Below, in pieces: positions 55,901-64,000 of a stretch of DNA of 64,000 bases (its first letter is position 1; every line of letters begins with the position of its first letter). Origin of the DNA: Pratylenchus scribneri (taxonomy: Eukaryota; Nematoda; Chromadorea; Rhabditida; Pratylenchidae). A model generated the notes under the pieces. That model was not told where the DNA came from. It made no database searches and was given only the letters and a program-made list of their open reading frames with translations. The position numbers and the translations under genes are program-made. Location: contig JAQSEB010000016.1 of NCBI GenBank assembly GCA_030063045.1, forward strand, positions 682,001 through 746,000, given 5' to 3'.

Positions 55901-58265
55901 TATTTTAATTCAAATAATTCGTATTGATTTTTTTTAATAATTTTTGAATATGACCGAATACCCAACTAAAGGATATCCTTTATAATTGTATTTTTGACAT
56001 TTTTCTACTAAAAAATGTAAAAAATTTATGCATTTTATTTTTATAATTTATTCTTCATTAAAAGTTAAAATGGATGAATATATTTTTTTTTATTCACATA
56101 ATTCGTATTGATTTTTTAATAATTTTTGAATATGACCGAATACCCAAATAGAGGATATCCTTTATAATTTTATTTTTGACATTTTTCTACTAAAAAATGT
56201 AAAGAATTTATGCATTTTATTTTTATAATTTATTCTTCATTAAAAGTTAAAATGGATGAATATATTTTTTTTATTCACATAATTCGTATTGATTTTTTAA
56301 TAATTTTTGAATATGACCGAATACCCAACTAAAGGATATCCTTTATAATTGTATTTTTGACATTTTTCTACTAAAAAATGTAAAGAATTTATGCATTTTA
56401 TTTTTATAATTTATTCTTCATTAAAAGTTAAAATGGATGAACAAATTATTTTAATTCAAATAATTCGTATTGATTTTTTTTAATAATTTTTGAATATGAC
56501 CGAATACCCAACTAAAGGATATCCTTTATAATTGTATTTTTGACATTTTTCTACTAAAAAATGTAAAAAATTTATGCATTTTATTTTTATAATTTATTCT
56601 TCATTAAAAGTTAAAATGGATGAACAAATTATTTTAATTCAAATAATTCGTATTGATTTTTTTTAATAATTTTTGAATATGACCGAATACCCAACTAAAG
56701 GATATCCTTTATAATTGTATTTTTGACATTTTTCTACTAAAAAATGTAAAGAATTTATGCATTTTATTTTTATAATTTATTCTTCATTAAAAGTTAAAAT
56801 GGATGAATATATTTTTTTTTATTCACATAATTCGTATTGATTTTTTAATAATTTTTGAATATGACCGAATACCCAAATAGAGGATATCCTTTATAATTTT
56901 ATTTTTGACATTTTTCTACTAAAAAATGTAAAGAATTTATGCATTTTATTTTTATAATTTATTCTTCATTAAAAGTTAAAATGGATGAATATATTTTTTT
57001 TTATTCACATAATTCGTATTGATTTTTTAATAATTTTTGAATATGACCGAATACCCAACTAAAGGATATCCTTTATAATTGTATTTTTGACATTTTTCTA
57101 CTAAAAAATGTAAAGAATTTATGCATTTTATTTTTATAATTTATTCTTCATTAAAAGTTAAAATGGATGAACAAATTATTTTAATTCAAATAATTCGTAT
57201 TGATTTTTTTAATAATTTTTGAATATGACCGAATACCCAACTAAAGGATATCCTTTATAATTGTATTTTTGACATTTTTCTACTAAAAAATGTAAAAAAT
57301 TTATGCATTTTATTTTTATAATTTATTCTTCATTAAAAGTTAAAATGGATGAACAAATTATTTTAATTCAAATAATTCGTATTGATTTTTTTTAATAATT
57401 TTTGAATATGACCGAATACCCAACTAAAGGATATCCTTTATAATTGTATTTTTGACATTTTTCTACTAAAAAATGTAAAGAATTTATGCATTTTATTTTT
57501 ATAATTTATTCTTCATTAAAAGTTAAAATGGATGAATATATTTTTTTTTATTCACATAATTCGTATTGATTTTTTAATAATTTTTGAATATGACCGAATA
57601 CCCAAATAGAGGATATCCTTTATAATTTTATTTTTGACATTTTTCTACTAAAAAATGTAAAGAATTTATGCATTTTATTTTTATAATTTATTCTTCATTA
57701 AAAGTTAAAATGGATGAACAAATTATTTTAATTCAAATAATTCGTATTGATTTTTTTTAATAATTTTTGAATATGACCGAATACCCAACTAAAGGATATC
57801 CTTTATAATTTTATTTTTGACATTTTTCTACTAAAAAATGTAAAAAATTTATGCATTTTATTTTTATAATTTATTCTTCATTAAAAGTTAAAATGGATGA
57901 ACAAATTATTTTAATTCAAATAATTCGTATTGATTTTTTTTAATAATTTTTGAATATGACCGAATACCCAACTAAAGGATATCCTTTATAATTGTATTTT
58001 TGACATTTTTCTACTAAAAAATGTAAAGAATTTATGCATTTTATTTTTATAATTTATTCTTCATTAAAAGTTAAAATGGATGAACAAATTATTTTTATTC
58101 AAATAATTCGTATTGATTTTTTTTTAATAATTTTTGAATATGACCGAATACCCAACTAAAGGATATCCTTTATAATTGTATTTTTGACATTTTTCTACTA
58201 AAAAATGTAAAGAATTTATGCATTTTATTTTTATAATTTATTCTTCATTAAAAGTTAAAATGGAT
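52985..58265. repeat. 183-bp satellite array, about 29 units
   Basis: GACCGAATACCCAA recurs every 182-185 bp from 53,030 to 58,142. Each unit has an 8-bp palindrome GGATATCC and the block TTTCTACTAAAAAATGTAAA. Two variants are mixed: one with GAACAAATTATTTTAATTC and CCAACTAAAGG, the other with GAATATATTTTTTTTTATTC and mostly CCAAATAGAGG. The array carries no plausible gene. Confidence 0.97.
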
Positions 58266-58399
58266 AAGCATATTTTTTGACGAGTTTCGCTTCTGTGTTA
58301 TTGGAAAATACATTTACACATTTCATTAGATTTGATCCAGTTTTAAACAAAGTTCAAAAGCATGAACTCGTCAAATTTTAAAAGCATTTTCTAAGCATG

Positions 58400-58680
58400 C
58401 CCAATTTCGCTCATTTCCGTCGAATTCCGTCCAATACCGACCAATTCCGCCCAATTCCGCTCAATTCCGCCCAATTCCGCTCAATTCCGCCCAATTCCGC
58501 TCAATTCCGCTCAATTCCGCCCAATTCCGCCCAATTCCGCTCAATTCCGCTCAATTCCGCCCAATTCCGCCCAATTCCGCCCAATTCCGCTCAATTCCGC
58601 TCAATTCCGCTCAATTCCGCTCAATTCCGCCCAATTCCGCTCAATTCCGCTCAATTCCGCCCAATTCCGCCCAATTCCTC
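58400..58680. repeat. 10-bp tandem repeat CAATTCCGCY
   Basis: About 27 copies of CAATTCCGCC/CAATTCCGCT. Because 10 is not a multiple of 3 it yields a repetitive open frame in any phase. That frame is an artefact of the repeat. Confidence 0.95.
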
Positions 58681-58689
58681 CGAATTCCG

Positions 58690-59890
58690 CCAAAACACAT
58701 TTCACTTAGCAAACGAAATAACATTTTATTTAGCAAATGAAAACACATTTCACTAAGCAAACGAAAACACATTTTACTTAGCTGACCCGTAATGTTGCAT
58801 TCCAAGCAATTTGAACGGCTTGGCGTTGAGCCAAAATTACATCGTTTTGAATGAAGCGCTAAAAAAGCAATATTTTTCGATGAATTGTCCAATATAAATG
58901 AGATTTGGCCAACGAAATAATTTGTTTTCTCTATTAGATGCCTACCCTCGATTTTGAAGCACTGTACCTCTTGGAAAGATGAATTGTGAGCTTTTGAAAC
59001 TTTGAATATTAATAAAAATCATATTGAAAAATATAATATATTTAATTAAATTTAAAAAAAAAGGATTAGCGAAATTAAGGAGGTTTTTAATGAAATTCAT
59101 AAGGCAAAGATTAATGAAGAATTTTAAGCATTACCCAACAATGTTGGGCGATGCAATTCCAAAATTTATTCCAAACCACTCAATGAAGATGGTAGGAAGC
59201 ACCAAGTACCTTAAACTTGGGTAATTAAACCGACGATGAATGGGAAAAGAGGGAATTTGATTGATGGAAGGGGGCAAATTGCAGATGCGTTGGAAGGGCA
59301 CAAAAAGGCCCCAATTTCCCCATTCTTCCCGACCAAATAAACAGCAGAAATGCTCCATATTTCCAGCACACTGCCTTCCCTTCCCATTTCACTTCTGCTC
59401 CACTCATTTCAATACACTGCCTTCCATATTTCATTTTCACTTTTCTCAATAAAACTTTAGCTTTACCAATCATCTTCCCAAAAGTATAAACACATTTCCT
59501 CCAGCAAACAGTAGGCTATGACTAAAGTCATTTCAAATTATACTCCAATATTAACATTTCGGAATCATTTTTATTTCCTTTTAAAAATGTTGTAATAAAA
59601 ATTTTTTTAATTAAATAATATTAAAAAGGCAAATATTTTTATATGTTTAGTAAAGAGATGATGGGTCATTAAAATTGCTTAATTGTAAAAATAGAATGTT
59701 GATAATTAAAAATAATTTCGGGAATCAAAACCAAATTCATTTATCATTTGAAGTAAAATAATTCTGGTGAAATTATTGATAAATTTTATCAAATGATTAA
59801 AATCATCAAAATATTGCATTAATTGTGTTAAATTAAATTGAAAATAACAAATTAAAATCGATTTTCATATTTCTCTTCAAATATCTCATT
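58690..59890. other. No gene confidently called
   Basis: Contains short frames at 59,024-59,224 (+) and around 59,131-59,473 (-) without splice support. A TTTAGCAAACGAAA-type short repeat lies at 58,700-58,775. Confidence 0.4.
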
Positions 59891-62794
59891 TTATTCAGTA
59901 TTCTTTTCGAACAATGCCTTCACCGAACAATTGGCCAATTTGAGTCCATAAATGCCTAGCGGCGGTTGGTGAATTAAAGATGCTTTAATTAACAAGACCA
60001 AATAACGCATTCCAGCAGGATAGTTTCTGAACACATGCTCCACTCCATGCCAATTCTCACCTAAATTGGATTAATAAAATTATTATAATAACAAAATTCT
60101 TTGTATTTTAAAATATTTGTATGTCATTTTATCGATATATATATATATATTAAATAGAGGTAGTTTTTGGTATAAATGTTTCAGAAATTAATGAATTCCA
60201 GAATTTCCATAGGACCTGGGCAACGAATTTTGGAAATCTTGGAATTGTCTTACAGACTCGAGAATAGTCTTAATCGACTCGACCTTTATGAAATTACAAT
60301 TTCAGATCGATATGATCGAGTTTTAGCTTTTAGTAATACTTTTCGTTAGATTCATATACCGCTTTTGACGCACTTACACAGCCCTAGTCCTACACTAAAC
60401 CTCTAAATCGGTCTTGTCTAAAATTGAAATTTAACAATGTAAATCGACCATGATGGGTCGAATGAGACTAGTCTCTACGACATCTAGATGACGAAATTTA
60501 CAAAATTCGCTAGCCCAATGTCCTTCGAATTCATATTGGAATTTGCTAATTTTTAATATTATCTAGGACATAAACTTAAGTATAAAATTATGTTTTTATG
60601 ATAGTTTATGGAATTTTGAATATTTTCAAATATATTATTTTATATGCAGAAAGTTGAAAAATTTTTTTAAGTTTTCTGATAAATTTTACCACACTTTGCA
60701 TGTTTAATTATTTTAGTACATATTTAAATAAACGTTCGTTATTTTGTAATGGAGTCTATTTAATTTACAAAAAAAATGTCTATACCTTAATCCTTTCCTC
60801 TCGAAAAATATTATATTTTAAGGCCATATAATTTGGCCAAATCAGATTTCTTTAAGATTTCCTAACGCCAAGCCCCTAATCCCATCCTGCACTGAACCTA
60901 ACTTTGAGCCCTAATATTTAGTTATGGCCAAGTTATATGGCCTCAAAAATATAATATTTTTCAACACAAAATAATTTTTAAATTCAGTCATTTTTTTTGT
61001 AAATTAAATCATTCCTTTTTTAATTTTCTTTTTTTTTTAAATTTAAAACTTTAAAAATACTTTGTAAAAATACATGAGACTACCTTGCCCTTGAATGAAT
61101 TGCAATCCAATTGTTGCGCGAACCCAACGGCCATTCTGATCCCGATATTCATTGCGAAATTCCGGCATATAGTGATTTTGAAAAAAGTTCCACATTTGGT
61201 CCTGGTGACGATTTTGTAAAGGATTATCCTTTCTTTTGGCTTGAAGGCAACAATTCATTTCATATTTGGAAGTACAGTCCCGGCGATTTCCAATCATTTC
61301 ACTGATTATGATTGTTGGGCGGAAATTATCCATAATTTCATTCTTAAATTAAAAAAAATTCGGATTTTTAAAATTGAACAATTAATATTTTAAATTGGTA
61401 CTTATGGAGTTTGGGTCCTCCCTATGGGTGTTAGGGATAGGGTTTAGGGTTATTTGAGGTGATTTTTACGTTTTACCCCATCATATCCGTAAGCTATCCC
61501 CCTGAATGATCCTAACCCTAATCCTGATGAACCAAAACGGGACACTTCACTTTTTCTAGTTCTGGGAAAAAGGGGACCCAAACTCTATAAGTACCTTAAT
61601 TAAAATATGGTTGGCGAAGAATGGTATATAATTTCGTCTTGGTTTGGTCAAAATTTAAGATTATTAACGTTTGAACCCATTTTAGTTTTTTTTTTGTTCA
61701 AAACTACTTTAGAAATGCTTAAATCTAAACCAAATCATTATAATACGATACGTATTCTCGAGATTTTTCATCCAAATATCGGATTTGTAGATCTGAGAAA
61801 AACTTCGGAACAGTCAAAGTCTTTTGACATTTTAACAATTTTCATTTTTTTTTTCAAATTAAATATTTTAAATTAAAAGATTTACTGTCAATCCCTCTTT
61901 GGACAATTTGATCATAATGCATTTGTAGAAAGGTGGATGTGTGCCAATGGCCAAGCAGGCTGGAATTTGCTCAACAAATCCTGGCGGAATTTCCGGTTGA
62001 CCATCAAGAAACGCCGGCGGAACTTCGATTTGTGATCGAAAGCTTAAAATTAGATGAATAATTTTAAATATAAAACATTTTCTAGGAATTTATTCAAATT
62101 AATATATAAATTTCAATTTGACAGGAATTTTTGTCAATGTTAATTTTTAGGAAAAATTTAGAGGAAAATTTAAAGAAATTAACATTTGGTCAAATTTCTG
62201 GCAAAAAAATCAAATTCAAAGAAATTAAGCTCTTTGAAAAAAAATTAACATTTTATCTAATAAATAAACAAAACAAACTAACCCGCCAATATAATGATCT
62301 GCCCATCTTGGATCCAATGTTAGAATACGCCTTCTTCGTGTTTCCATTCGCAATGCCAAATTCCAACTGTCTTTGATGAAATTTAGTCCAAAACAGTGTT
62401 TGAGTGCAATGCATTGAAATGATTTTGTGGAAAGATTGGCCAATTTGGGCCAATCCAGCTTATATCCATCTTGTTCCATTTTCTGACGCCAAAAATCGTT
62501 GTCGTCCGATAAAATTCGATTCCATTGGGGAGAGACCTGAGAGGATAGAAATTATAATAAATATTTTGCTTTTATTTATGGACTTATTTTTATTTTTAAA
62601 TGATTAAACATATATTTGAAATTTAACTAATAATTTTAAGACTTTTTTTTATATTATTTACAAATTAATGAATTTAAAAACCGAATTTAAAAATTCCAAA
62701 CCCGAGTGCATTCTCCAATCAAATCCTTTGCCGGCACTCTCAACAAAATCAATTCCAATACAGTGTCCGACACGGCTGACAAATCCATGAACAT
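59891..62794 (-). CDS. F-box protein with C-terminal FBA domain (five exons, 310 aa)
   Basis: Exons in transcript order are 62794-62702, 62536-62283, 62042-61886, 61342-61084 and 60060-59891. All phases agree, giving 310 aa (308 if the second in-frame ATG at 62,788 is used). The F-box is at about residues 5-50: VSDTVLELILLRVPAKDLIG, then CTRVSPQWNRIL across intron 1 and DDNDFWRQKM. The FBA region covers about 120-305, with IIISEMIGNRRDCTSKYEMN then NWHGVEHVFRNYPAGMRYLV and LKLANCSVKALF. In FBA proteins (FBXO2/6/17/27/44 and NCCRP1 relatives) the F-box binds Skp1 and the FBA domain binds substrate, often glycoproteins. That supports a role as an SCF ubiquitin-ligase adaptor here, though sugar binding cannot be judged. 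Intron 3 (61,343-61,885) contains a small TIR element. No disabling changes are seen. Confidence 0.9.
60797..60964. repeat. Small palindromic MITE in intron 4 of the FBA gene
   Basis: Left arm GAAAAATATTATATTTTAAG and GCCATATAATTTGGCC. Right arm GGCCAAGTTATATGGCCTC and AAAATATAATATTTTTC. About 168 bp. Confidence 0.65.
61397..61595. mobile_element. Small TIR element in intron 3 of the FBA gene
   Basis: GGTACTTATGGAGTTTGGGT on the left is inverted on the right as CCCAAACTCTATAAGTACC. About 200 bp, no ORF. The interior has TAGGGTTTAGGG and the inverse CCTAACCCTAA. Confidence 0.65.
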
Positions 62795-64000
62795 TTTTGT
62801 TGTTATTTTCTTGATTGAATATTTTTCGAAAAATGAATGAAATTAATTTTTGAATAATTTTTTGCAAATAATTCAATAAAAATTTCGATCAAATCTTTAG
62901 CAGCTGATGTGATAAAATGGTTTTAAAAAATGACATTTATATAGTCCACATCAATCCCAACCGACAATGGGTAGAATTTTCATCGCAAACCAACAACAAC
63001 AATATCCTATCGTCCATTTCAATGATTCAAATGGCTCCAAAGAACACTATCCTTCTTATTTTTCGTCGTCTTTTAAATGCCAAGTACCTGCGCTTACCCC
63101 TTTTCATGGTCCTAGTGCCAAATTGTTGTTTTTGTGAAATACAAAGAGAATTTTTTCTTTTCCAATGAACAGAGGGTAAAATTTTTACTGCAAACCAACA
63201 ACAACATTCCCAATTCCCTCCCATCCTCTATTTCAACAATTCAAATGGCTCCAAGAATCCCATCCTTCGCCTGTTCATTCGTTTTAAACTTAAATGCCAA
63301 GCACACCTGCGTTTTCTATTTTTCATCTACTTTTAAATGTTAAATTGTTGGTCTTTGCGAAAAATAAAAAGAAAATAGCAAAATAGGGCGAAAATCTGTC
63401 AACAATCCTTTCTTTGTTCCTTAAAAATGTTCTCAACAATAAATAAAATTGGAAAATTGGATTAATCATGTCAGAGTTTATTAATTTTTTTAATATTCGG
63501 ATTGAAAGAATTTTTTAAATCTAATGATATAGTTAAAAATATTACGAAGGGTTGGTCAAGTAGCTTTTTAAACTGATCAGGTTTTAAAACATAGTTCTTG
63601 ACCTTGTAAAAATTTTTGGTTTAGAGTGTCGGTTTCTTCTATTTTTGAGTTGATTACAGCAAAAATTCCCAATTTCGTTTTGAAATAAAGTTAGCCGACA
63701 TTTCGACGTCGACTTTTGCGCCGCTTACAATTTATCATGGATTTATAATTAATTAATTATTTTTTAATTTGGTTTAGACCCTAATCCCTACTTATCCCTA
63801 ATCCTAAACACATGCGAACCTTAAGACTAAGCTAATTATGTCCCTAAATGTTTAACGGTTTAAAAACCCGTAGTGGCGCAAAAGTTTTCAGCACAATTTT
63901 ACCTCTTCTTCCGGATTAATCAAACTATTTTAATTAATTTTCTTCCGCTCCATTTCCACTATAAAGTATGCCACTGAAATAAAGTTTGCATTCAATAAAA
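62795..64000. other. Upstream region of the FBA gene; diverged direct repeat
   Basis: Two diverged direct copies of about 200 bp lie at about 62,960-63,175 and 63,170-63,370, sharing CAAACCAACAACAACA, ATTCAAATGGCTCCAA and TTTTAAATG blocks. The first lies within about 400 bp upstream of the FBA start. No gene was supported to the end of the window. Confidence 0.5.

Noticed and set aside
58397..58756. 119-codon repetitive ORF (SAQFRSIPPN-type)
   Set aside because: It is a by-product of the 10-bp CAATTCCGCY repeat, which stays open in all phases.

Overview
This is AT-rich, intron-dense nematode DNA. Exons are short with GT..AG borders and TTTTCAG-like acceptors, and gene families are tandemly repeated. 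A divergent F-box-like tandem family resembles the large F-box-like expansions of cyst nematodes, so I infer a plant-parasitic tylenchid, probably Heteroderidae (Globodera or Heterodera type). The genus is an inference; no species marker is present.

Layout. 1-3,510: the 3' end of a TEX2-type SMP-domain lipid-transfer gene (+). 3,911-20,659: three tandem copies (A, B, C; +) of a six- to seven-exon F-box-like/LRR-like family, whose introns are packed with palindromic MITEs, a hAT-type MITE, foldback elements and microsatellites. Copy C is frameshifted. 18,812-41,532: a direct tandem segmental duplication. Each unit holds the 3' half of an F-box-like gene (C in unit 1, D in unit 2), a seven-transmembrane receptor gene (-), and 5' exons resembling a receptor guanylate cyclase/ANF-receptor ectodomain (-). 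After the duplication, unit 1 received a complete MULE transposon (602-aa transposase, 98-100 bp TIRs, 9-bp target duplication) and an 846-bp foldback element. Unit 2 received a 2,052-bp foldback element carrying an OTU-protease gene fragment. The sister unit keeps the empty site for each insertion. 44,381-44,911: a two-exon secreted-protein candidate (+). 46,428-47,635: a TIR-bounded repeat element with a tRNA-like relic. 47,907-48,530: a 23-bp minisatellite. 52,985-58,265: about 29 copies of a 183-bp satellite with two intermixed variants. 58,400-58,680: a 10-bp repeat. 59,891-62,794: a complete five-exon F-box protein with an FBA domain (-).

How the parts relate. Two different F-box-type loci (the tandem family and the FBA gene) suggest ubiquitin-ligase adaptors, but they are not an operon with each other. 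The tandem family lies head-to-tail just downstream of TEX2 with short gaps and a splice acceptor 66-73 nt before each ATG, which would fit SL trans-splicing or a polycistron. The best-supported novelty is structural: one tandem duplication has preserved filled and empty sites for three MULE-like insertions, and an OTU-domain gene fragment sits inside one of them. All exon structures were inferred by eye from frame continuity and splice signals; no similarity search was run.
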